Origin: Planctomycetaceae bacterium
GTDB taxonomy: Bacteria; Planctomycetota; Planctomycetia; Pirellulales; Pirellulaceae
Reading direction: 5' to 3'
Assembly: GCA_012959465.1 (NCBI GenBank)
Contig: DUDC01000285.1
Coordinates: forward strand, 1-62,760
Length of the DNA stretch: 62,760 nt
Shown piece by piece: positions 26,297 through 34,759 of this stretch (the stretch's first letter is position 1; each line of letters opens with the position of its first letter). The notes beneath the pieces were generated by a model. The model worked only from the letters and a program-made list of their open reading frames with translations, had not been told where the DNA came from and did not search any database. The position numbers and the translations under genes were made by a program.

Positions 26297-27484
26297 ATGG
26301 CGAAGAAATCGATTTGCGACATAGACGTAGCCGGGAAGTCCATCCTCATGCGGGTGGACTTTAACGTTCCGTTGGACGATGACGGCAGCATCGCCGACGA
26401 TCGGCGAATTCGCATGGCGCTGCCGTCGATCGAGTCCGTGATTGAACGTGGAGGCCGATTGATTCTGATGAGTCACTTGGGACGTCCCAAGGGCGAGCCG
26501 AACGAAACGGATAGTCTGAGGCCTGTGGCCGAAGTGCTTCAGTCACTGCTCGGCCGGGACGTTCTCTTTGCATCGGACATCGTTGGTGAGGATGCAGTGG
26601 CCAAGGCGGCCGCACTTCACAACGGCCAGGTCTTGGTGCTGGAGAATTTGCGTTTTCAGGCCGGAGAAAAGTCGGGCGATCCGTCGTTCGCTAAACGACT
26701 GGCAGATATGGCAGACGCCTACTGCAACGATGCCTTTGGGACCTGTCATCGCAAAGATGCCTCGATGTTGGCGGTGCCGTTAGCCATGGCAGACAAACCC
26801 AAGGTCGTCGGCTATTTGGTCGCCAAAGAAATTCAGTATCTCAGTGACGTGATCGCCAGTCCGGAACGTCCTTTTGTCGCCATACTCGGGGGCGCCAAAG
26901 TCTCGGACAAGATCAATGTGATCAGTAACTTGCTGGATATATGTGACAAAATCCTAATTGGTGGCGCCATGGCCTACACCTTTTCACTCGCTCGAGGTGG
27001 CCAAGTCGGCAATAGCCTCGTCGAAAAAGAGAAGGTGGCTTTGGCTGTGGAGCTCCTTGCAAAGGGCGGAGACAAGCTGGTACTCCCCGTCGACACACAT
27101 TGTGGCGACGACTTTTCGGCCAACTGTACTAAACGAGTCGTCAAGTCAGGTGAGATTCCGGAAGGGTTCGAGGGTTTAGACATCGGTCCTCAGACGGCAA
27201 GGGAATTCGCCGCGTTGATCGCTACAACGAAAACCGTAGTATGGAACGGGCCTATGGGCGTCTTCGAGATGCCGCCCTTTGACGAAGGCACACGCGCGGT
27301 GGCTCAGGCCGTTGCTGACAGTGAGGGCGTGAGTATTATCGGCGGCGGTGATAGCGCTGCGGCAATTCAACAACTTGGTTTCGCAGAGCAGGTGACTCAT
27401 GTAAGTACCGGCGGAGGCGCCAGTCTAGCGATGCTGGAAGGTCGCGAGTTCGCTGCTGTCAATGCACTCGACGACCAAGCGTAG
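26297..27484 (+). CDS. pgk: Phosphoglycerate kinase
   Basis: Pgk makes ATP from 1,3-bisphosphoglycerate in glycolysis. The 395 residues begin [20 protein letters not shown] and contain the family segments [40 protein letters not shown], the hinge region [33 protein letters not shown], and the nucleotide-binding [12 protein letters not shown] and [14 protein letters not shown] use ATG 26297; a TTG codon directly before it is an alternative. It stands alone and is separated from the preceding gene by about 150 bases. Confidence 0.97.
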   Translation: MAKKSICDIDVAGKSILMRVDFNVPLDDDGSIADDRRIRMALPSIESVIERGGRLILMSHLGRPKGEPNETDSLRPVAEVLQSLLGRDVLFASDIVGEDAVAKAAALHNGQVLVLENLRFQAGEKSGDPSFAKRLADMADAYCNDAFGTCHRKDASMLAVPLAMADKPKVVGYLVAKEIQYLSDVIASPERPFVAILGGAKVSDKINVISNLLDICDKILIGGAMAYTFSLARGGQVGNSLVEKEKVALAVELLAKGGDKLVLPVDTHCGDDFSANCTKRVVKSGEIPEGFEGLDIGPQTAREFAALIATTKTVVWNGPMGVFEMPPFDEGTRAVAQAVADSEGVSIIGGGDSAAAIQQLGFAEQVTHVSTGGGASLAMLEGREFAAVNALDDQA

Positions 27485-27589
27485 AAACCCAAAGCGTCAG
27501 CGAGCGGAGGAGGTTTCTATTGTGAAGCGGACCCAGTTGTGTACCACATGAAGCCGGAGCAGAGCCAGCAGGGGATCACAAGTGGCTGA

Positions 27590-28384
27590 TCACACGAGGC
27601 AATTCATCAGTCGTCTAACACGTTCCACGTCGACAGGGGCAGTGATCTGGCCTTCGGTCTTGAGTGAAGAGCCAACAATCATCGCGTCACAGTGTTCGGC
27701 CAGTTGACTCGCGTTCTGTACATCCACTCCGCTACCAACCATTAGGAATGAATCGGGGCACGCATTTCGCACTTGTCTCAAGTCTTGATGGCTCGTAGAT
27801 TTTCCTGTTGCTGACCCCGAGACAATAATGGCGTCAGCTCCACCTCGTCCGGCAAGTTCTGTCGCTTCTTCTTCGATGGGACGTTTTGTCAACGGAGCCG
27901 AGTGTTTCACATCAACATCGGCCGCAATACCGATATGATGAGCACCACAGCGAGAGCGTTCCCGCATAACGCGATAGGCGTCGCCGTTGATAAGGCCTTG
28001 ATCGGTAACGCGGGTTCCAGCCAGCACGTTGACGCGTATGAACTGCGCGGCGCTGGCTTGGGCCACGGCCAGCGCGCCGATGGCATCGTTGCGGAGCAGA
28101 TTGATGCCCATTGGTATTTTGATCTCCCTCGACACAGCGATCGCAATAGCCGTGAGGTGCGAGATTGTCACAGCGGCGGAATCGCCGGACGGAAACGGTG
28201 TGTCGAAGAAGTTCTCGACCATCACTGCATCGGCCCCGCCATTTTCCAGCGAAATAGCGTCTGCGATGGCCGACGCCATGACGGCTTCAAAATCAGATCG
28301 ATAGCCCGGGGCGCCGGGCAAAGCGGCCACATGGATCATGCCCACCACTTGCGGACGTGACGTTCGCCGAAAAAAAACGCTCAT
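27590..28384 (-). CDS. BtpA/SgcQ-family TIM-barrel protein
   Basis: This ~264-residue protein belongs to the BtpA family: VVGMIHVAALPGAPGYRSD near the start, then GGADAVMVENFFDTPFP, INLLRNDAIGALAVAQASAA, FIRVNVLAGTRVTDQGLI and ADAIIVSGSATGKSTSH. BtpA was first linked to photosystem I assembly in cyanobacteria, but most members are in non-photosynthetic bacteria and have no known reaction. The fold looks like a phosphate-binding TIM barrel. Start at 28384 (MSVFFRRTSRPQ) is chosen because a 25-residue upstream extension is Arg/His-rich and unlike the family. There is no photosynthesis gene nearby. Confidence 0.88.
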   Translation of the reverse strand: MSVFFRRTSRPQVVGMIHVAALPGAPGYRSDFEAVMASAIADAISLENGGADAVMVENFFDTPFPSGDSAAVTISHLTAIAIAVSREIKIPMGINLLRNDAIGALAVAQASAAQFIRVNVLAGTRVTDQGLINGDAYRVMRERSRCGAHHIGIAADVDVKHSAPLTKRPIEEEATELAGRGGADAIIVSGSATGKSTSHQDLRQVRNACPDSFLMVGSGVDVQNASQLAEHCDAMIVGSSLKTEGQITAPVDVERVRRLMNCLV

Positions 28385-28507
28385 GGAACACTCGATAATT
28401 GAAGAGTTAAGCTTAAGATGATTCTCCACCGATCGACGTCGGCGGAGGATAGAGTGCATGCGACCAAGACCAAAGCCTGAAATCGCACGACCATTAACAA
28501 CGTTATT

Positions 28508-29341
28508 ATGCCGCTGATTTCCATCGAATCAATCGACGACCCTCGCCTGGCCCCTTATCGCGATCTGCGCGGCGCGCAGACGGCAGAGCAGATGGGGTTG
28601 TTTGTCGCCGAGGGTCGCTGGTTGGTTTGGCGTTTGTTGCACAGCCGACACCGCCTACATTCCGTCTTGGCGGAGAGCCAGCAGGTCGAACGAGTGTCTG
28701 ATCTATTGGACGACGGGATCCCTCTCTACGTTGCCAGTAGAGAATTGATAGATCGGCTTGTTGGATTCAATTTTCACCGCGGGATCATGGCCTGTGGATA
28801 TCGCCCACAAGCCGTGCGATGGCAGGACCTGGCCAGCCGTCACCAATCGGTCAAGTTGGTCGTATGCAGCCAGATTAGCGATCGTGAGAATCTGGGTGGA
28901 GTAGTACGAAATACAGCCGCTTTCGGATGCCATGGAATGGTGGTTGGCCCCGCATGCGGCGACATTTTTTCGCGGCGCGTTGCCCGCGTTTCCATGGGGA
29001 CCGTATTTGATATGTCCGTCGATTTTGTTGACGACCTGCCGGAAAACCTAAGGTCAATGAAGCACGATTTTGGGATCGATGTATTCGCGACCGTCTTGGA
29101 CGAATCGGCCGAGTCTCTCCAAACGGTCGGTGCAAGCGATCGATTCGCGTTGGTGTTTGGGAACGAGGGACGGGGCCTGGAACTCGCTCTGGTCGCGGCC
29201 TGCCATCGCCGAGTTACCTTGCCAATGAGTGGAGGTGTGGACTCGTTGAATGTCGCCACATCCGTGGGTGTTTTTCTTTATCACTTTAGCAACGTCGGTT
29301 GCGCTGCTGCATCTCGCGGCGAAGGCCGCGAACGCATGTAG
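28508..29341 (+). CDS. TrmH/SpoU-family RNA 2'-O-methyltransferase
   Basis: This enzyme transfers methyl from SAM to a ribose 2'-OH of tRNA or rRNA. The N-terminal ~110 residues include a small substrate-binding domain (GLFVAEGRWLVWRLL). The SPOUT domain has the three motifs: SDRENLGGVVRNTAAFG (motif 1, with the catalytic Arg), FALVFGNEGRGLEL (motif 2) and VTLPMSGGVDSLNVATSVGVFLYHF (motif 3, with the SAM-binding trefoil knot). The length of 277 residues is normal. Its exact target nucleotide cannot be told. Its last codons form part of an inverted repeat. Confidence 0.93.
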   Translation: MPLISIESIDDPRLAPYRDLRGAQTAEQMGLFVAEGRWLVWRLLHSRHRLHSVLAESQQVERVSDLLDDGIPLYVASRELIDRLVGFNFHRGIMACGYRPQAVRWQDLASRHQSVKLVVCSQISDRENLGGVVRNTAAFGCHGMVVGPACGDIFSRRVARVSMGTVFDMSVDFVDDLPENLRSMKHDFGIDVFATVLDESAESLQTVGASDRFALVFGNEGRGLELALVAACHRRVTLPMSGGVDSLNVATSVGVFLYHFSNVGCAAASRGEGRERM

Positions 29342-29403
29342 CCACAGGCGCGAGTCTGTGGATTACGTGTACCGGGGTTATCCGCTCGCCGCGTATGCGG
29401 CGA
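29315..29403. repeat. Three inverted repeats between convergent genes
   Basis: CGCGGC-GAAG-GCCGCG (29315-29330, inside the end of the methyltransferase gene), CCACAG-N8-CTGTGG (29342-29361) and TCGCCGC-GTAT-GCGGCGA (29386-29403) follow each other. There is no T-tract. This resembles the palindrome cluster after glgX, and it lies between genes that converge. Confidence 0.6.
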
Positions 29404-29483
29404 CTGAATGGGTCGTTCGTCTTGCACGGCTCACCTCGATCCAAATAAAAGCTCCAGTCACCGTACTCCAAAGCTACAGCCCT

Positions 29484-31703
29484 CTAACGACATACCAACT
29501 CGATGTAACCATCACGGGCCGACATCACGTTGCCGATTCGGTGACCGGGTGTATCGGTTGCGGCAAGTCGGTCAAGAAGGCGATCACATTCTGCATCCGC
29601 AACCGCGATCATTAGTCCACCGGACGTCTGTGGATCAAATAGAAGCGCATACTCCGGAGTCAATCGAAGTTTTTCGTTCACTCGAATGATCTCTTCCCAA
29701 TCCCGATTGGCCGGCGCCAACGTACTCTCCAGGCCTTCTCGCGTCAGTTCGACCGCACCGGGCAGGAGAGGAAGGGCGGCCACTTCGATCTCGGCGGAGA
29801 GGCCGGATCCTTTGAGCATTTCGCCAAGGTGCCCGGCGACGCCGAATCCGGTAACGTCGGTCATTCCATGAACGCCAATTTGGCGAGCAATCATGGCGGC
29901 TGGGCCGTTGCTTGCCAACATCGACGCAAGGCATGGTGACCACCAAGGGCCTTTACAGCGTGCCTGCATTTGGGCGGCTAACAACACGCCGATTCCGATC
30001 GGTTTGGTGATCACCAACGCGTCACCTTCCCTCATTTGGGATTTTAGCAATGCCGACTCATCGTGCTGAGACAGAATAGCGAAGCCGACGGCCAATTGTG
30101 TCCCTTCGATCGTATGGCCTCCGACAAGCGAGGTTCGCATTTCCTTGAAAGCATCGTTCGCACCCGTGAGCAGTTGAAACAGACTCTCCTCCTGCCGGCG
30201 GGGTTTTCCCAGTTGCAACGTTACGTTTGCCAGGGCTGCGAACGGTTCACTTCCCATGGCGAAGCAGTCACTGGCCGCATGGAGAGCCGCGATCCGTCCG
30301 ACGTGATAAGGATCGTCCCACGGAGCGACGAAGAAATCTGTGGTGGCTGCCAATTGGTGGCCTGCGACTGGCGCCAACAAAGCCGCATCGTCTCCGCCGC
30401 CACGAATGCCCACAATCGTTTCTTCACGCTCGAACGGTTCAATCCGTTGTAGGACGCGCTGCAAAACACTCCCTCCTACTTTGCCACCACAGCCCAGGCA
30501 GCGCATCGCCTCGTCCGCATCCACAGCCTCCGGCTGCATTTCCATCGGCTCGTAGTTCTGGTATTTCTCCATGAAACGGACGTCGATGCGATCTTTGAGT
30601 TTCCACACCCAACGGCCGGCAAAGGAAAGTCGGCCATATTGGCCCACCGCTGATCCGTTACCCGTGTTCAGCAACCTCAAGAAGTCGCGTTGCGGTTTGT
30701 ACGGAACGAGCCGTTCTTTGCGAAGAATCTTCTGTAAATTCTCCCAGAGGATCGGACCTTCCCGGACGGCGTAAACGCCGGCCTTTGTCACGTGTTCGAA
30801 AGGTAGAGCTGCCGCGTCGCCGACGGCAAAGACTGGCATTCCGCCGGTCGATTGGAGATTCTCGTCGACGAGCAGAAATCCGCGATCATCGATCGGTAAT
30901 CCCAAAGTGTTGAGTATGCCAGGAGCCGTGGCGCCGGATGCCCACACCGCCAAATCGATGTTCAGGGTCTGACCATCTTCCAGCAACAGGCCAGCGTCCG
31001 ACGTCGAGCGTACACGGCACTCCGTTCGCACTTCGACGTGGGCGAGCTCAAGTTCACGTCGGATGCGTTTTTGGGTCGACGGTTGAAACTCGGGGAGAAG
31101 AGTTGGGGAGCTTCCGACCAACACCACTTGCCAACGTTCTTCAGAGCGTACCGACCGAAGTAGCTGACCGATGCACAAGGCGATCTCAATGCCCCCGGCT
31201 CCAAGGCCGACCACCGCCAGCCGCCGTGTGGCTTCGCGTTCCACCGGTAGCTGATCTAAATGTTCCTGAAACCTGAATAGAAACGTCTGCATTGGCTTGA
31301 TCGGTATCCGTCTCGGATCGCACTCGACGGGACTTGCGTCCGCATCGACCGGGTGAACAGTGGACCCGACGCCAATAGAAAGCACGTCAAATGGAAGCGG
31401 TGGACGGTCGTCGAATTGAAGCGTTTGTGTCTCCTGGTCAAGGCCTATTACACTGCCAAGAATGAGACGTGCCCCGTTGGCGGCGCATAGCCGCACCAAG
31501 TCGATCTCGAATTGCTCGGGCTTGTATTGACCGGCCAAGATGCCAGGGAGCATTCCGGAATACGTCACGATAGGAAAATCTGAAATACACGTTAGCCGAG
31601 ACCGCGGCGGTCGCTTCATGCGCCACATGCGCAGCACATAGGCATTGGTGTGGCCAATGCCAAGCAACACGACTTCGTGGTCTGGTAATCGAGTGCCCTG
31701 CAT
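29484..31703 (-). CDS. selD: Fusion: NADH-dehydrogenase-like flavoprotein + selenide, water dikinase
   Basis: The N-terminal ~375 residues form an NDH-2-like FAD/NAD(P)-dependent oxidoreductase, with VVLLGIGHTNAYVLR, VVGLGAGGIEIALCIG (second dinucleotide fold) and PVFAVGDAAALPFEHVTKAGVYAVREG (FAD-binding GD motif). The C-terminal ~335 residues are SelD, which makes selenophosphate from selenide and ATP. They contain RCLGCGGKVGGSVL with the likely catalytic Cys405 and Lys408, DDAALLAP, TTDFF, SDCFAMGSEPFAALA and GMTDVTGFGVAGHLGEM. The active residue is ordinary cysteine, so this SelD is not itself a selenoprotein. The fusion is known from cyanobacteria and some other bacteria. Selenophosphate users (selA, selB, selU) are not in the window. 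Confidence 0.94.
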   Translation of the reverse strand: MQGTRLPDHEVVLLGIGHTNAYVLRMWRMKRPPRSRLTCISDFPIVTYSGMLPGILAGQYKPEQFEIDLVRLCAANGARLILGSVIGLDQETQTLQFDDRPPLPFDVLSIGVGSTVHPVDADASPVECDPRRIPIKPMQTFLFRFQEHLDQLPVEREATRRLAVVGLGAGGIEIALCIGQLLRSVRSEERWQVVLVGSSPTLLPEFQPSTQKRIRRELELAHVEVRTECRVRSTSDAGLLLEDGQTLNIDLAVWASGATAPGILNTLGLPIDDRGFLLVDENLQSTGGMPVFAVGDAAALPFEHVTKAGVYAVREGPILWENLQKILRKERLVPYKPQRDFLRLLNTGNGSAVGQYGRLSFAGRWVWKLKDRIDVRFMEKYQNYEPMEMQPEAVDADEAMRCLGCGGKVGGSVLQRVLQRIEPFEREETIVGIRGGGDDAALLAPVAGHQLAATTDFFVAPWDDPYHVGRIAALHAASDCFAMGSEPFAALANVTLQLGKPRRQEESLFQLLTGANDAFKEMRTSLVGGHTIEGTQLAVGFAILSQHDESALLKSQMREGDALVITKPIGIGVLLAAQMQARCKGPWWSPCLASMLASNGPAAMIARQIGVHGMTDVTGFGVAGHLGEMLKGSGLSAEIEVAALPLLPGAVELTREGLESTLAPANRDWEEIIRVNEKLRLTPEYALLFDPQTSGGLMIAVADAECDRLLDRLAATDTPGHRIGNVMSARDGYIELVCR

Positions 31704-31783
31704 GGATCCTCATGATTCCGGCACGCGGGCCGTTTCGGCAGTAGGCCGAGTTGAGTATTGTCGACTTGACGATGACGGTTGAG

Positions 31784-33028
31784 TCATTGCGGTTGTACAG
31801 CTGGTAACTGAAGATTGTTTTCGGTCGCGTCCAGTTGCTTTAATACTTCGCTCGACAATACCGTATCGGAAATGGTATTCCCGTCAAACAACAAGCCTCC
31901 TTGAAACGAACCACCCACAATAATCGGTTGCGGCGAAAGTCCAGATAGCGAGTTGCCAGAAAAACTGACGCCGTGGCCGTTGTCAAAACGAATTCCGGCC
32001 GCTAGCAGGTCATCGGTACGCCTTCGCAATTCACTCTCACCAATGTAGCTGTTGCTGAACGCATTTCCCGTGACTGCAATTCTGGATGCTGAGGCTGAGA
32101 TGTGTAACGCATCTGATTTCATGATAGTGATAGCATTTGCCGAAACGGCGATGCCATGTGCGTCCAGCAAGCGAATCCCGCCACCATTGTGCGCGATTAC
32201 GTTGGCGCTCAACGCAATTCCATAGCAGTCGCGGTCGAGCACAATTGCATCACCCTGGCATTCTTCGATCATGTTACCCGATACGACACTACCGTACGTG
32301 TTTTCAATCACCACGCCGCGGCCCAAATGATCGTCCAGGTTGTTGCCCGTCATCGTCAAATTGAATCCATTAAAACAACGCAGCGCGTCATTATTTTCTT
32401 CAAATTGGTTTGCCGAAACAATAATGTCGTGACAACCGAGAAGGGCGAGACCGGTGTTCTTATTGTAAGTGATCAGAGAATCGGATACACGCGGGTCTTC
32501 GTAGCAGTGATCCAATTGGATACCGTCACCGCCGTGGTAGCTGACGGTCACGCCCTGTACAAAGATCTCGTTAATCCGTCTGGCGACTATTCCGCTACCG
32601 CTCTTTTCATTACCGATTAAACGCAGCTCGGCGATACGAATTCTCCAGAGGTTGTGCTTGCCGTCGCTCTTCGGGTCTCCCAGCTCTGGGTCGGCGACCA
32701 GGATTGTGGGGGCTCCTTGTTCGTTCGTATTCTTAAGCAGCGTCGAAGTGCCAGCACCAACAAGAGTGACATCGGAGCCAGTAATCCGGAGTGGCTCGGT
32801 AATCTCAAACGTGCCAGAGGGAAGAACGACCATGCCACCTTCCGCAGGTACGGCATCTAGGGCCGCCTGAATCGACGGATAGTCGATCGCGTTGATCTGG
32901 GCGCGAGCGCCAGGTAATGAGCGTTGGTCTTGGGTAACACCTCGACGGGAAATGATGGCAAAACCAGCCAAGATGGCGATTGACAACGTCAATGTTTGAA
33001 ATCGATGCAATTTGAAGGGGGATGTCAT
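31784..33028 (-). CDS. Secreted right-handed parallel beta-helix protein
   Basis: The product (414 residues) begins with a signal peptide (LTLSIAILAGFAIISRRGVTQ) when started at 33028, where GAGGG lies upstream. It then has a pectate-lyase-3-like head, YPSIQAALDAVPAEGGMVVLPSGTFEI, and at least nine coils of the form GI-x-V-x-x-N-x-I typical of PbH1 repeats (GIALSANVIAHNGGGIRL, RIAVTGNAF). This fold is common in polysaccharide lyases and epimerases. No catalytic residues can be named, so I call it a probable carbohydrate-active or structural surface protein. Confidence 0.85.
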   Translation of the reverse strand: MTSPFKLHRFQTLTLSIAILAGFAIISRRGVTQDQRSLPGARAQINAIDYPSIQAALDAVPAEGGMVVLPSGTFEITEPLRITGSDVTLVGAGTSTLLKNTNEQGAPTILVADPELGDPKSDGKHNLWRIRIAELRLIGNEKSGSGIVARRINEIFVQGVTVSYHGGDGIQLDHCYEDPRVSDSLITYNKNTGLALLGCHDIIVSANQFEENNDALRCFNGFNLTMTGNNLDDHLGRGVVIENTYGSVVSGNMIEECQGDAIVLDRDCYGIALSANVIAHNGGGIRLLDAHGIAVSANAITIMKSDALHISASASRIAVTGNAFSNSYIGESELRRRTDDLLAAGIRFDNGHGVSFSGNSLSGLSPQPIIVGGSFQGGLLFDGNTISDTVLSSEVLKQLDATENNLQLPAVQPQ

Positions 33029-33381
33029 GGACCGGCCCTCGAAGACGAAACTTTGTTGGAACATCACAGCTCAACTTTGGTAAATAACTTTTTAGAGTTT
33101 ATCAAGGATCGCTGCCTGCTGCGCGAACTACTGAAAAATGAAGCCTCATTTGGCAACCCGTTGGTCGATTCAAAAGATCGGCATGGCCGTCACGTCTGTT
33201 GAACGATGAAAGGGGAATGGGGCAACCCGTTATCGGACCCCTATTCTGGCGAATAAACGGATGCTGATTGGGGTGCTTGTCCGTTCGTTGGCCAGCGGGT
33301 AGGGTGCCCTATCGCGTGCGGCGAACAAGGGAATTGCGCACACGAAACTCGACGGAATCACACGGATTCAAGAGACCTTTC
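33029..33381. other. Divergent intergenic region upstream of terC
   Basis: These 353 bases separate the beta-helix gene from terC. The part nearest terC may form a structured leader (separate entry). The rest has no recognisable gene; an AT-rich stretch near 33080-33100 could hold a promoter, but no box is convincing. Confidence 0.5.
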
Positions 33382-33383
33382 AT
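33206..33383 (+). promoter_or_regulatory. Possible structured mRNA leader of terC (yybP-ykoY-like?)
   Basis: ATGAAAGG (33206-33213) is exactly complementary to CCTTTCAT (33376-33383), which includes the first two bases of the terC start codon. The 5' word AAAGGGGAA and the 3' word AGACCTTT resemble the two conserved ends of the yybP-ykoY manganese riboswitch, which often precedes TerC-family genes. An alternative hairpin (33215-33222 with 33238-33246) competes with the 5' side. The expected GGGGAGUA loop is not exact, and an 8-bp match over this distance can arise by chance. I treat it as a candidate only. Confidence 0.3.
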
Positions 33384-34197
33384 GGAAATTCTACTAGCAA
33401 ATGCGGTCCAGTTGGCCACCGACCCATCGATCGTTCAAAGTCTCGTCGCGCTGGTCGCACTCGTTGCGATGGAAATCGTTCTCGGCATCGACAACATTGT
33501 CTTTATCGCCATCGTCACGTCCCGCTTGCCAGCCGAGAAGCAGGAAATCGCCCGGAAACTTGGGCTACTGTTGGCGTTGGGTATGCGCATCGTGCTGTTG
33601 TTGACCATCAAACTCATCATGCAACTGGATGAAACGATCTTCACGTTGACGTCATTGGGCATTCCGCTTGAGTGGCTCTCAGCCCACATGAACGAAGTCT
33701 CGGTGAAGGACCTGATCTTATTGGCCGGAGGCCTGTTTTTGATTCGACAGAGCGTCCACGAAATGCACGAAACGATGGATCACGACGAATCCGAGGAAGC
33801 TGCGGCAAAAAAAAGTCGCGTCACGACATTTGGTGCAGCTCTGGTGCAAATCGCCATGATGGACATTATCTTCTCGCTCGATTCTGTGATCACCGCGATC
33901 GGTATGGTTGATGCTGACCAGGTCTGGGTAATGATTTTGGCAATCGTTATTGCCGTAGGAGTCATGATGATTTTCGCGAACCCGGTCAGCCGGTTTGTGG
34001 AAAACACGCCAACGGTCAAGATACTCGCCCTGTCGTTCTTGATCTTGATCGGTGTGATGCTCGTCGCGGAAGGCATCGGGTCCCATTTCGACAAGAATTA
34101 CGTTTATTTTGCGATGGCTTTCGCTCTCGCTGTTGAGATTCTCAACATTCGCGTCCGATCCAAGGAAAAAGCGCCCCATAAGTCAACAATCGCTTGA
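33382..34197 (+). CDS. TerC-family integral membrane protein
   Basis: This 271-residue protein has about seven hydrophobic segments. It has the TerC signature MEIVLGIDNIVFIAIVTSRLP near the N-terminus and the symmetrical IAMMDIIFSLDSVITAIGM in the second half, where the conserved aspartates are thought to line a metal path. TerC proteins are linked to tellurium resistance, and in E. coli (Alx) and B. subtilis to manganese export or metalation of secreted proteins. The start at 33382 gives the usual short N-terminus; a 38-residue in-frame extension is Arg-rich and unlike the family. Metal export is family inference. Confidence 0.92.
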   Translation: MEILLANAVQLATDPSIVQSLVALVALVAMEIVLGIDNIVFIAIVTSRLPAEKQEIARKLGLLLALGMRIVLLLTIKLIMQLDETIFTLTSLGIPLEWLSAHMNEVSVKDLILLAGGLFLIRQSVHEMHETMDHDESEEAAAKKSRVTTFGAALVQIAMMDIIFSLDSVITAIGMVDADQVWVMILAIVIAVGVMMIFANPVSRFVENTPTVKILALSFLILIGVMLVAEGIGSHFDKNYVYFAMAFALAVEILNIRVRSKEKAPHKSTIA

Positions 34198-34224
34198 CCT
34201 GGCCTCGAATGACTTCTGTTGATC

Positions 34225-34749
34225 ATGCTCCAGACACCCAGAACGTATCGCGAACGCGTGTCTCACTTTTGGATTCACACGGTGTTGCACGCCGATGATC
34301 CACCTGAGTGAATCGCACTTGGTGCAGCGATTGGTGTGTTTGTGGCGTTTACGCCGACCGTCGGCATTCAGGTGATCGTTCTTTTTCTGACCTGGTTGTT
34401 GTGCGCCAACAAGGCGATCAGCCTACCGATTGTCTGGCTCTCCAACCCGGCGACAATCGTGCCCATCTATTGGGGATGCTAAAAGGTCGGCCGACTCCTG
34501 CTCGGATTGCAACCGATTTCCCAGGGATGGTGGAACCTATTGTGGCGCCCAGCGTACGGGACAATCGAACGCCGGCAATTCTATTGGCACCGATTCGCCG
34601 AGATCTTCTGGCCCTTGTGGGCCGTCGTCGTTGTCGTCGTGGTCGGTTTCGTGTTCGGCTACATCCTGTACGACGCCACGTTAACTGGTATCCGAGCCCA
34701 CCGTCGTCGACGCGCGGTTGGGCACGGGGTCGAGTCGTTAACCGCGTGA
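34225..34749 (+). pseudogene. DUF2062 membrane protein gene with two in-frame stop codons
   Basis: Read as one frame from ATG 34225, this gives a complete small DUF2062-type membrane protein. It runs from a PRTYRERVSHFWIHTVLHADDPPE start, through IALGAAIGVFVAFTPTVGIQ and SLPIVWLSNPATIVPIYWGC, to a last membrane segment FWPLWAVVVVVVVGFVFGYIL. Two stops interrupt it: TGA at 34309-34311, where relatives usually have Arg (CGA to TGA fits), and TAA at 34480-34482, where Tyr is expected. There is no frameshift and the text is otherwise intact, so decay would be recent. Sequencing error is possible. It follows terC by 27 bases. Confidence 0.8.
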
Positions 34750-34759
34750 GAATGGAAGA

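Noticed and set aside
34309..34311. Selenocysteine at the TGA codon, suggested by the presence of selD
   Set aside because: Relatives have Arg at this site, not Cys, and a second stop (TAA) in the same frame cannot be selenocysteine. No SECIS-like hairpin was evident.
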